Below are positions 36,926 through 44,506 of a DNA stretch of 64,000 nt, piece by piece. The notes under the pieces were generated by a model, which worked only from the letters and a program-made list of their open reading frames with translations, did no database searches and had not been told where the DNA came from. The DNA is taken from NCBI RefSeq assembly GCF_023101205.1, contig NZ_CP078078.1:1674001-1738000 (forward strand). Reading direction: 5' to 3'. How positions within the stretch are numbered: position 1 is the stretch's first letter; each line of letters starts with the position of its first letter. This stretch comes from Microbacterium aurugineum (lineage in GTDB: Bacteria > Actinomycetota > Actinomycetes > Actinomycetales > Microbacteriaceae). The translations under genes were made by a program, and so were the position numbers.

Positions 36926-37080
36926 GGATCCTCCAGAACGGGCAATGCCCGGGCGCGGGCAACCGTTCCACGCTATCCGGACCGCCCCGCCGACACCTCG
37001 CTCAGACGCGGATTGACAGCATTTCGGGGATCCGAATCGGGCGGCACGAGGTCGCGTCCGACACGCACCGATCGCTCAGC

Positions 37081-38853
37081 TCAGGAGCGCACGCGCTTGC
37101 GCAGGACCTCGATGCGCGACTGCAGTTGCGTCACCGTGGCTTGTGCGACCGCGGGGCCGCCGCAGATCCGCCGAAGTTCGGCATGGACCGCGCCGTGCGG
37201 TTCGCCCTTCTGCCGGGCGTACAGGCCGACGAGGCTGTTCAACAGCTGTCGCTGCTCCTTCAGCGTGCGGTGAAGCGGCGGGGGCAGCGTCGTCGTCTCG
37301 GCGGGGCCCGCGGAGGCCTCCCGAGCCTCCCGCAACCGGGATTGCCGCGATTGTCGCTGCATGAGCAGCTCATGCACGTGCTCGGGTTCGAGGAGCCCGG
37401 GGAATCCGATGAACTCCTCTTCCTCCGGCGTACCCGGCTCGGCCAGCTGACCGAACTCCTGGCCCTCGAACACGACCCGATCGAAGTGGGCGACCGAGGA
37501 GAGCGCCTGATAGCTGAACTCCTGTGTCAGCGCGTCAGACGTCTCCTCTTCCCGGTTCGCACTCTCGAGCAACGAATCATCGAGACCGTCTTCCTCTTTC
37601 GACTGACGGTCGAGCGCGTGATCGCGCTGTTTGTCCATCTCGTTCGCCAGGCCCATGAGCACAGGCACCTGCGGCAGGAACACACTGGCGGCCTCACCGC
37701 GACGGCGGGCTCGCACGAACCGACCGATGGCCTGCGCGAAGAACAGAGGCGTCGAGGAGGAGGTGGCGTACACGCCGACAGCGAGCCGCGGCACATCGAC
37801 GCCTTCCGAGACCATGCGCACGGCGACCATCCACCGGTCCGTGCTCGCGCTGAACTTCTCGATGCGTTCGGAGGCCGTGGCGTCGTCGGAGAGCACGATC
37901 GTCGGCTGTTGACGTGTGATGCTGTGGAGGATCTTCGCGTAGGCGCGCGCGACCGTCTGATCCGTGGCGAGGACGAGCCCGCCGGCATCGGGAACGTGGT
38001 GGCGGATCTCGGTGAGGCGTCGGTCCGCTGCGGACAGCACCGCGGGCATCCAGTCGCCCTCGGGATCGAGTGCCGTGCGCCAGGCCTGCGACGTCACGTC
38101 CTTCGTGTTGTCCTGACCGAGATGCGTCTCGAGCTCGTCGCCCGTGGTCGTGCGCCAGCGCATCTTTCCGGCATACATGTGGAACAGCACCGGCCGCACG
38201 ACGCCGTCCGCCAACGCCCGCCCGTAGCCGTAGTTGTAGTCGGTGCGTGAGACGCGCGCACCGGACTCGTCGGGGTGGTACTCGACGAACGGGATCGGTG
38301 CCGTATCGCTTCGGAACGGGGTCCCCGACAACAGCAGACGCCGCTTCGCGGGGCCGTACGCATCGCGGATGGCGTCTCCCCAGCTCAACGCATCCCCGCC
38401 GTGATGCACCTCGTCGAGGATCACGAGGGTCTTCGCGTCTTCCGTCAGATGCCGATGCACGGAGGACTTCGCCGCGACCTGCGCGTAGGTCACGACGGCA
38501 CCGTGATAGTGCCGCGCCGGTGCCCAGTCGCTGTTGCGGAACCGAGGATCGAGGCGGATGTGCACCCGCGACGCGGCATCCGCCCACTGCGTCTTGAGGT
38601 GTTCCGTCGGCGCGACGACGATGATCCGATTGACCTCGCCCGTGCGCATCAGCTCGACCGCGAGAGTCAAGGCGAAGGTGGTCTTGCCGGCACCGGGTGT
38701 GGCCGCGACGAGGAAGTCCCGTTGGTCGTCGCGGAAGTACTGGTCCAGCGCTTCCTGCTGCCAGGCACGCAGCTTGCTCGCGGTTCCCCATGGGGCACGC
38801 TGAGGAAAGGACGGAGAGAGCATCGACTCCACGATAATCGTTGCCGACGACAC
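37081..38853 (-). CDS. DEAD/DEAH-box (SF2) helicase
   Basis: A 590-residue superfamily 2 helicase of the XPB/UvsW-like type. Walker A is AATPGAGKTTFALTLAVEL, motif Ia is IVVAPTEHLKTQW, motif II is LVILDEVHHGGD, motif III is LLSGTPFRSD, motif V is RMVSEGVDVPRLAVGV and motif VI is QAIGRFVRARRRGE. A C-terminal helical region of about 150 residues (SRQSRLREAREA ...) is specific to this actinobacterial group. The role is probably DNA repair or strand displacement. ATG 38823 (MLSPSFPQR) is an alternative start. Divergent from the SGNH gene, with 119 bp between starts. Confidence 0.9.
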   Translation of the reverse strand: MSSATIIVESMLSPSFPQRAPWGTASKLRAWQQEALDQYFRDDQRDFLVAATPGAGKTTFALTLAVELMRTGEVNRIIVVAPTEHLKTQWADAASRVHIRLDPRFRNSDWAPARHYHGAVVTYAQVAAKSSVHRHLTEDAKTLVILDEVHHGGDALSWGDAIRDAYGPAKRRLLLSGTPFRSDTAPIPFVEYHPDESGARVSRTDYNYGYGRALADGVVRPVLFHMYAGKMRWRTTTGDELETHLGQDNTKDVTSQAWRTALDPEGDWMPAVLSAADRRLTEIRHHVPDAGGLVLATDQTVARAYAKILHSITRQQPTIVLSDDATASERIEKFSASTDRWMVAVRMVSEGVDVPRLAVGVYATSSSTPLFFAQAIGRFVRARRRGEAASVFLPQVPVLMGLANEMDKQRDHALDRQSKEEDGLDDSLLESANREEETSDALTQEFSYQALSSVAHFDRVVFEGQEFGQLAEPGTPEEEEFIGFPGLLEPEHVHELLMQRQSRQSRLREAREASAGPAETTTLPPPLHRTLKEQRQLLNSLVGLYARQKGEPHGAVHAELRRICGGPAVAQATVTQLQSRIEVLRKRVRS

Positions 38854-38972
38854 TGCGTCACTCGCCGCACTCCCCCGCGCGCGCCCCGCCCATCAGTGGG
38901 TCCCTCGGGGTAGGATCTGTCACGGCGCTGCGGCCACCGCCGCTCCGCGGAACGTTCGCGAAGGAGAGCTGG

Positions 38973-39800
38973 ATGACCGACCAGGATTCGACTCGGACCC
39001 CCTATGTACCCAACGAGACGGCGCATCCGTGGCGCCGGTTCGTGGCACTCGGCGACTCGTTCACCGAGGGGATCGGCGACCCCGATCCGGCACATCCGGG
39101 AAGCCACCGCGGCTGGGCTGACCGCGTCGCCGAAGTCCTCGCCGCGCAGGTGGACGACTTCGCCTATGCGAACCTCGCGGTGCGCGGCAAGCTGATCGCG
39201 CAGATCGTCGCCGACCAAGTCGAGCCCGCGGTGGCGCTGCGCCCGGACCTCGTGTCCATCTGCGCCGGCGGCAACGACGTGATCCGCCCGGGCACCGATC
39301 CGGATGCGATCGCCAGCCAACTCGACGACGCCGTCGCCCGCCTCGCTTCGACGGGGGCGGCAGTGCTGCTCTTCACCGGTATCGACACCGGCTTCACGCC
39401 GGTGTTCCGCGCCTTCCGAGGGAAGGTCGCGATCTACAACGAGAACGTCCGTGCGATCGCCGAGCGCCACGACTGCATCGTCGCCGACCAGTGGGCGCTC
39501 AAGGTCGTGCAGGACATGCGCTTCTTCGACGACGACCGCCTCCACTACAACGCACTCGGCCACCACGAAGTCGCCCGGATGGTGCTGCGCGCCCTCAACG
39601 TCCCGAACGATCTCGAGTCCATGCAGCCCGAGCCCTTCCCGCTGCGGACCTGGCGGGAGGCGCGGTCGGAAGACCTCGGCTGGGCACGGGAGCATCTGGT
39701 CCCGTGGGTGCTCCGTCGGCTGCGGCACCAGTCATCCGGCGACAACATCGCCGCCAAGCGGCCCGAGCCCTCGCCGGTCGTGCTGCCCGAAAGGGACTGA
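38973..39800 (+). CDS. SGNH/GDSL hydrolase (paralogue of the one at 8705)
   Basis: A 275-residue SGNH hydrolase starting at ATG 38973 after a good AAGGAGAG site. Block I is ALGDSFTEGIGDPDP, block II is in YANLAVRGK, block III is CAGGNDVIRPGTD and block V is FDDDRLHYNALGHHEVA. No signal peptide is present. It shares motif order and wording with the 8705 gene and likely arose by an old duplication. The substrate is unknown; related proteins are esterases or acyl-CoA thioesterases. Convergent with the SpoU gene, 3 bp between stops. Confidence 0.9.
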   Translation: MTDQDSTRTPYVPNETAHPWRRFVALGDSFTEGIGDPDPAHPGSHRGWADRVAEVLAAQVDDFAYANLAVRGKLIAQIVADQVEPAVALRPDLVSICAGGNDVIRPGTDPDAIASQLDDAVARLASTGAAVLLFTGIDTGFTPVFRAFRGKVAIYNENVRAIAERHDCIVADQWALKVVQDMRFFDDDRLHYNALGHHEVARMVLRALNVPNDLESMQPEPFPLRTWREARSEDLGWAREHLVPWVLRRLRHQSSGDNIAAKRPEPSPVVLPERD

Positions 39801-39803
39801 GCT

Positions 39804-40613
39804 TCAGCGCTGCATCGCCCAGAGCGCGACCGCGGCCGCCGATGCCACGTTCAGCGAGTCCACTCCCCCGCTCATCGGGATCGTGACGATGTGATCGGCC
39901 GCGTCGAGCGCCGTCCGGGAGAGACCGTCCCCCTCGGAGCCCATCACGAGTGCGACGCGCTCCGGCCGTGCGGCTGCGTACGCATCGAGCGACACGGCAT
40001 CATCGCGCAAGGCGAGCGCGGCGATGTCGAACCCGGCGGCGTGGAGGTCCTCGACCGCGGAGCCCCAGTCGACGATGCGTGTCCACGGCACCTGGAACAC
40101 CGTTCCCATGCTGACTCGGACGCTCCGCCGGTACAGCGGATCCGCGCCACCCGGCGACACCAGGACGGCATCGGCGCCCAGTCCGGCCGCCGCCCGGAAG
40201 GCCGCCCCCACGTTCGTGTGATCGCCGATGTTCTCCAGGATGAGGACGAGCGTCGCCCCTTCCAGCACCGTGCGAACGGACGGCAGCTCCGGGCGGTGCA
40301 TCGACGCGATCGTCCCGCGATGCACGGCGAAGCCGGTGACGGCCTCGGCGACCTCGTCGGGGACGACGTACACCGGCACGTCGAAGGCACCGACGATCGC
40401 ACGGATGTCCTCCACCCGGCGCTCCTGCACCAGGACGGAGCGCGGAAGGTGTCCGGCGGCGATCGCCCGGGCGATGACCTTCGTCGATTCCGCGATGTAC
40501 AGCCCGCCCGCCGGTTCATTCAGTGCTCTGAGAGCCGTGTCCGTGAGCCCGCGGTAGTCGTCGAGGCGTGGATCGTGGACGTCGGTCACCGGGAACAGTT
40601 GCACGACTCCCAC
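39804..40613 (-). CDS. SpoU (TrmH) family RNA 2'-O-methyltransferase
   Basis: A 269-residue SPOUT methyltransferase. The N-terminal substrate-binding part (about 1-100, with AESTKVIARAIAAGHLPRSV) is followed by the knotted catalytic domain: LVLILENIGDHTNVGAAFR (motif 1), VALVMGSEGDGL (motif 2) and IPMSGGVDSLNVASAAAV (motif 3). It methylates a ribose in tRNA or rRNA; the target is unknown. A piece of this gene (40206-40266 and 40329-40386) is copied at the right edge of the island, at 46696-46814. Confidence 0.92.
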   Translation of the reverse strand: MGVVQLFPVTDVHDPRLDDYRGLTDTALRALNEPAGGLYIAESTKVIARAIAAGHLPRSVLVQERRVEDIRAIVGAFDVPVYVVPDEVAEAVTGFAVHRGTIASMHRPELPSVRTVLEGATLVLILENIGDHTNVGAAFRAAAGLGADAVLVSPGGADPLYRRSVRVSMGTVFQVPWTRIVDWGSAVEDLHAAGFDIAALALRDDAVSLDAYAAARPERVALVMGSEGDGLSRTALDAADHIVTIPMSGGVDSLNVASAAAVALWAMQR

Positions 40614-40617
40614 TCTG

Positions 40618-41015
40618 CCACCGCCGCGCTCGACGCGCGCAAGGGGCGTCTCGCGCGATCCCCCGTCGACGCCACACCGTAGACTCGCTCGAGGAGGTCC
40701 CCGTGAGCGTGTCGAACACCGCCGAGCTGTCGGCCACCGTCGCCTACGCCGCAGAGCTGCTGCACGGCAAGCGCATCGCCCTCTTGACCGGAGCAGGCAT
40801 CTCCACGGACTCGGGCATCCCCGCCTACCGCGGCGAGGGAGCCCGAACGCGCAGCGACCCGATGACGATCCAGACCTATCTCGGCGACGAAGCGGCGCGG
40901 CGACGCTACTGGGTGGGCGGGCATCTGGGCTGGCGTGCCTTCGCCAGTGCCGCCCCCAACCCCGGGCACACAGCTCTTGCTCGACTCGAAGCCGCCGGCA
41001 AAGTGTCCGGGGTCA
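40618..41015. repeat. 398-bp direct repeat, left copy (flanks the island)
   Basis: This segment covers the spoU-sir2 intergenic region and the first 104 codons of sir2. It matches 46815-47212 over exactly 398 bp with about six single-base differences, counted by eye. To its left the homology continues in pieces through spoU (40206-40266 and 40329-40386 match 46696-46756 and 46757-46814). It ends at 41015, where the sir2 reading frame is interrupted. Confidence 0.95.
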
Positions 41016-41128
41016 CCTGCTCGCGGATACGCCGGCGAAGTCGAGATGGAAGACGTTCGTCGAAAAGTACCTGCCTGAGCGGGCGATCTGGACGTCCTTG
41101 TCGATCGCGCCGTTCTACATCGCGCTGA
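40703..41128 (+). pseudogene. Truncated sir2 (NAD-dependent deacylase) copy
   Basis: From GTG 40703 the first 104 residues match the intact Sir2 at 46900, including GAGISTDSGIPAYRG of the NAD site. At 41015 the homology stops and 37 unrelated residues follow before a stop at 41128. It lacks the NVDG motif, catalytic His and zinc ribbon, so it cannot be active. It still has the same upstream region and GAGGAGG site as the intact copy and may be transcribed and translated. Confidence 0.92.
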
Positions 41129-41169
41129 TGCTCCTCGGTATCGGCGTGCTCGCCGTGTCGATCTGTTGA
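41016..41169 (+). pseudogene. 3' remnant of a membrane protein gene
   Basis: Directly after the repeat junction a different frame reads LLADTPAKSRWKTFVEKYLP and then a hydrophobic stretch, IAPFYIALMLLGIGVLAVS, ending IC-stop at 41169. It looks like the C-terminal cytoplasmic loop and last helix of a membrane protein whose 5' part is missing. No family is recognised. Confidence 0.5.
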
Positions 41170-41580
41170 GCTCGCATCACCGATCCTGTCGAGGACGCCT
41201 CAGGGATTCGGGCTCATGGAACCAGCGGGCAGGTTCGGCGCCTAGGCAACACTCTTGACGCGCCCGGGTAATTCCGCGGTGTTGATGCCGGCGCGCCCTT
41301 GGCCGTCTCACGTGGGAGGACCGCGAAGTACGTTCTTGCCAACACGGCGTCGCCGACCTCGACAGGGATGTCACTGCAGATGTCGTCACTTGAGTTCGCG
41401 TAGAACAATTCGAGCGCCTTCAACGACGGGCTGCGGAGATTCGCGTCGTCGTGCGTGTGGTGCCATGCTCGGGACGGCGCGCACGAAGAAGTATCGAGGA
41501 GGATATTGCTCAGGCCTTGCCGACCTAGCGAAGCTTGTCGTCGCCCGACGCTCTTGTCGCGGTGCGCCACCCGGATCTGC
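41170..41580. other. Region without an intact gene, left part of the island
   Basis: No convincing complete gene is present. The minus frame 41214-41582 is open for 122 codons and contains a protein-like stretch (SPSLKALELFYANSSDD, then IPVEVGDAVLARTYFAVLP), but the rest is Arg/Pro/Ser-rich and no family is recognised, so it may be a fragment. Plus-strand frames here look random. The region is best described as gene debris. Confidence 0.6.
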
Positions 41581-41784
41581 ATGGAGCCTGAAATGCCGTT
41601 GAACCTGCCCGAATTTCTCGCCGAGCATCCAGTGGATCGAACGCGAGTTGACGCGCACCATCAACGTCTACTCACTGAGGTTGCGAGGCTCGCCGCGGAT
41701 AGCGCACGAAAAGATGACCAGCCAAATAACTGCTCACCCGCGCCTCAGCCCTCATCGCCAACGAGGCGCAGCACTGGGCGCTGA
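41581..41784 (+). pseudogene. Truncated XRE-type antitoxin gene (N-terminal part only)
   Basis: From ATG 41581 or 41593 the frame reads MPLNLPEFLAEHPVDRTRVD and then AHHQRLLTEVARLAAD. This pattern (hydrophobic helix, HPVDR-x-RVDAH, LLTEV) matches the N-terminal extension of actinobacterial HigA/XRE antitoxins. The expected helix-turn-helix is missing: the sequence becomes unrelated near 41725 and its end overlaps the convergent ImmA/IrrE gene by 40 bp. No intact toxin gene is seen upstream. Confidence 0.5.
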
Positions 41785-42869
41785 TCGGGCTCGCCGAGCA
41801 GGTCACGGACCTGGGCAGGCGCCAGCCGCAAGATCTCAGCGAGCGCGGGCACCGTCGCCCCCTGCTCAGCGGCGAACTCCGCCGCCTTGCGCAGCAGTGT
41901 CGGCATCTCCCCCGGGTATGCGCTCGTCGGGTCCGCGGACGGATCGTCGACCTTGGCGAGGCGCTGATAGGCGCGTCGTGCCGAGGAGTCGGTGGTCCGG
42001 CCACGCTCCACCATCCGCCGAACGAGCGAGTGCGGCGAGACCCCCCAGGTCCGCCCGAGTCGATCGAGGGCCGCGAGGTCGAGACGCTGCGGAAGGGCAG
42101 CGTCCATCGATGCCGCCGGTGTGAGGAACGCCGCCGCGAACTCATCGGCCTCCCGCTCGATGGCGGTGCTCTGCTCCCCCGACTCGGCGTGGAGCAGCAG
42201 GTGGCCGATCTCGTGGGCGATCGAGAACCTGTGCCGGAAAACATTCTCGCTGCGGCGCGGCGTCGTGACCACGATCGGTCGGTCCAGGATCACAGACGAG
42301 AACGCGTCCACCGCATCGACCTCCCCCAGCGGGCGCACGACCACGACGATCCCCCGCGACTCCGCGGTGGCGACCAAATGCCGCACCGGCCCATCCGGCA
42401 GACCCCAGTGCCGACGCAGCGACGCAGCCGCTTCACCCGGGCTCGTCCCAGACAGCAACTTCGGAAGATCCGCCTCCGGGAGCTTGACGTACCGCTCTAG
42501 CGCGAAAGTCAACTCCCACACCAGCGTTGCGGTCGAGAGCGCTCGCTGGCGGTCGCTGACCCGCGCCGAGCGCAGGCTCCGGAAATGCGCGTGCACGGTG
42601 TCGATGCGCGCGAGCGGCCTGCCCACGGTGAAGAACCCGGGACGCACCTTCAACGTCGTCGCGATCCGCTCGACCACATCGGCACGAGGAGAGTTCACCC
42701 CCGCCTCGTACTGACCGATCGCTGCAGCCGAGACCCCGACCGCTGCCGCGAGCTCCGTCTTGCTCAGGCTCTGGCGCACGCGAGCCTGCGTCAGCCGCGC
42801 AGGCTCGAACCTCCCCTGGCCATCCGAGGAGCCTGGGAGATCGAACAGCCCAGGGTACTTGTCACGCAT
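41745..42869 (-). CDS. XRE-ImmA/IrrE family metallo-endopeptidase
   Basis: A 374-residue protein in two parts. Residues about 25-75 form a Cro/C1-type HTH (LSKTELAAAVGVSAAAIGQYEAGVNSP). The second half is an ImmA/IrrE zinc peptidase with SIAHEIGHLLLH (H219, E220, H223) and E240 in EREADEFAAAFLTP, followed by a winged-helix-like segment. Such proteins bind or cleave repressors and control mobile elements, stress genes or toxin-antitoxin loci. The start ATG 42869 lies 8 bp inside the upstream gene, so the two are cotranscribed. The frame is open upstream to 43163 but that is a shadow. Confidence 0.9.
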   Translation of the reverse strand: MRDKYPGLFDLPGSSDGQGRFEPARLTQARVRQSLSKTELAAAVGVSAAAIGQYEAGVNSPRADVVERIATTLKVRPGFFTVGRPLARIDTVHAHFRSLRSARVSDRQRALSTATLVWELTFALERYVKLPEADLPKLLSGTSPGEAAASLRRHWGLPDGPVRHLVATAESRGIVVVVRPLGEVDAVDAFSSVILDRPIVVTTPRRSENVFRHRFSIAHEIGHLLLHAESGEQSTAIEREADEFAAAFLTPAASMDAALPQRLDLAALDRLGRTWGVSPHSLVRRMVERGRTTDSSARRAYQRLAKVDDPSADPTSAYPGEMPTLLRKAAEFAAEQGATVPALAEILRLAPAQVRDLLGEPDQRPVLRLVGDEG

Positions 42870-43545
42870 CCAACGACCGTCCCTGCTTCTGCAACTCGAG
42901 CGAAGGCACGATCGGAGTGCCGCTGTCGAACGACTCGACGTCGGCGGTCGCGTCGCCGCTCTCGGCCGGGTGCTCCCAGATGGTCTCCATGCCGAGAGGG
43001 CGCACCGTGCCGTCGACGTACTCGGCGACGGCCCACTCAATCGAGGTGAGCTGACGCGGAGTGGAGTGGACCATGACGAGCACCACGGACATGACCTCGC
43101 CCGCCGCGCGCACAGCACGTTCGAATTCCGCCTGCTCGCTCGCATTGCGGACATCGTCGCCACCCTCGACGAAGCTGGTGCCGAACAGCCCCACCGGCTC
43201 CTGCGCGAAGAACCCGTTCATGCGCGTCTTGCTCGACGCGAACCCGCCCACAGCGTCCGGCGTCGCCGGTACCCGCCAGACGAACAGCAAGCACCCGTTG
43301 ACGATCGGCAGCCGGTAACCCGCGGGCTTGAGCTTGTACGGCAGATAGCCACGCTCCTTGAACGCGTCGACCGTGTCCTCCTGGAGATCCCGCCACTGCC
43401 CACCGAAGCCGATCGCGTACCGCGTCGCCGCCGCCTGGTGCGCATCCGCCGCCAGCGCATGACGCGCCTGCACGACCTCGACAACCAGATCACGCGCGCC
43501 TTCAGAATGAGCACCAAACGCTTCGAAGGGAGAACTCGGGACCAT
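42862..43545 (-). CDS. Uncharacterised protein cotranscribed with XRE-ImmA/IrrE
   Basis: A 227-residue protein that I do not recognise. No signal peptide, membrane helix or zinc motif is seen. It has a mixed alpha/beta pattern: YRLPIVNGCLLFVWRVP, VMSVVLVMVHSTPRQL and SIEWAVAEYVDGTVRP look like core strands, which suggests a globular enzyme or ligand-binding domain. It starts with GTG or ATG-like codon at 43545 (MVPSSPFEAF) and overlaps the ImmA/IrrE gene by 8 bp. With the palindrome upstream, it may be the effector or antitoxin partner of the metallopeptidase. This role is inference. Confidence 0.7.
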   Translation of the reverse strand: MVPSSPFEAFGAHSEGARDLVVEVVQARHALAADAHQAAATRYAIGFGGQWRDLQEDTVDAFKERGYLPYKLKPAGYRLPIVNGCLLFVWRVPATPDAVGGFASSKTRMNGFFAQEPVGLFGTSFVEGGDDVRNASEQAEFERAVRAAGEVMSVVLVMVHSTPRQLTSIEWAVAEYVDGTVRPLGMETIWEHPAESGDATADVESFDSGTPIVPSLELQKQGRSLDA

Positions 43546-43594
43546 CGCGACCTCCAGAAAGTCAAACTCCGGTGCGCGCAGTTACCCGCCGGAT

Positions 43595-43606
43595 ATACTT
43601 TAGTAT
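43595..43606. promoter_or_regulatory. AT-rich palindrome upstream of the XRE-ImmA/IrrE operon
   Basis: ATACT-TT-AGTAT lies 50 bp upstream of the first gene of the operon, in an AT-rich patch (GGATATACTTTAGTATCG). On the minus strand it overlaps a possible -10 element. Palindromes of this kind are typical operators for Cro/C1-type regulators, so autoregulation by the XRE-ImmA/IrrE protein is plausible. Confidence 0.5.
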
Positions 43607-43685
43607 CGCACACGGAACGCGCGTAATTGCTTTACTGGAGTTCCGGCGTGTCCCATTCGTCGGCGCGGGTCAGCATGAAGCGCGT

Positions 43686-44504
43686 CTAGAGGTATCTGAA
43701 TCCGCCGGAGCAGAAGTCGGGCGATGCTGCGGCCGCGGCGAGGATCGTGGGTCGCCAGTGGTTCACGCCTACACGCCGCGCCGCGCTTCTTGCATCGCGG
43801 TCCAAGTACTTCATCACGTCGGCCGCCCCACCATCGCCGAAGTACTCTTCAAGAGCTTCGCGGCGCTCAAGAAGGAGCTCAACCGACGCCCCCGAGTAGG
43901 CGGCGTCCAGTTCGAACAGCTCGAACTGTTGCGCAATGACGGTGAACTGCGATGCCGACATTCCTGCGGGTTGGACCACGTGAAACGACGGGGTCACCGT
44001 TGGCGCATCACTGAGTGAAGCTCGGAGGAAGGGAAGCGAGTCCGGGAGGTCATCGAGATAGGCATGAATGAAGGTCTGCTCGCCCCTCTCGTTGCGAAAG
44101 TCCCGTCGTTTCTTGTTGTTGCACACTGAGCAGGCAGGGACGAGGTTCAAGCTGAGGGCCGCAAACTCGGGGAAGTCCTCCTGCGGCAAGTAGTGATCGA
44201 GTTCACTCGAATCCCGTAGGGCGCAAAGACAGCAAAGACTGCTGCGCGCCAGGAGTTCCGCCCCTATCTCCTTGAGCGCGCCAGACCGCAGGACCCCGTA
44301 ATTGGACCGAAGCACGTCCGCGACCGGCTTGTCCCCGAACGACGAATCAAGTTTCCACACCTCGCCGTCGACGTAGATGTCGTACGCCTCCATCACATCT
44401 CGTCGCGCTGCCTCGAGCATGGCCTTTCCAGCGCGATTGCGGCGTTGCGACAGAAGATCGTAGAGCTCAGGTTCGTCCGTCGAGGGCCAATCTACTGTGC
44501 GCAT
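43686..44504 (-). CDS. HNH endonuclease, Septu PtuB-like
   Basis: A 272-residue protein. A zinc-knuckle HNH nuclease lies at residues 91-132: C91/C94, D103-H104 in ELDHYLPQ, N120, C125/C128 and N129 in VPACSVCNNKK. About 85 residues precede the nuclease and 130 helical residues follow. It starts 2 bp after the stop of the AAA ATPase gene on the same strand, the order known for Septu (ptuA then ptuB), where ATPase and HNH protein form a nuclease complex against phage. The family assignment to PtuB is by architecture, not by alignment. The gene itself looks intact. Confidence 0.8.
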   Translation of the reverse strand: MRTVDWPSTDEPELYDLLSQRRNRAGKAMLEAARRDVMEAYDIYVDGEVWKLDSSFGDKPVADVLRSNYGVLRSGALKEIGAELLARSSLCCLCALRDSSELDHYLPQEDFPEFAALSLNLVPACSVCNNKKRRDFRNERGEQTFIHAYLDDLPDSLPFLRASLSDAPTVTPSFHVVQPAGMSASQFTVIAQQFELFELDAAYSGASVELLLERREALEEYFGDGGAADVMKYLDRDARSAARRVGVNHWRPTILAAAAASPDFCSGGFRYL

Positions 44505-44506
44505 TC

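Noticed and set aside
36926..37080. GC-rich inverted repeats between the VIT gene and the helicase as a terminator
   Set aside because: Arms are short (GCCCGGGC-type) and several alternative pairings exist, so no single hairpin is convincing.
40568..41128. 186-residue protein as a complete short sirtuin
   Set aside because: It lacks NVDG, the catalytic His and the zinc ribbon, and the intact copy at 46900 shows it is a truncation.
41214..41582. 122-codon minus-strand frame as a real gene
   Set aside because: Only part looks protein-like; no family, no clear ribosome binding site and many Arg/Pro runs at both ends.
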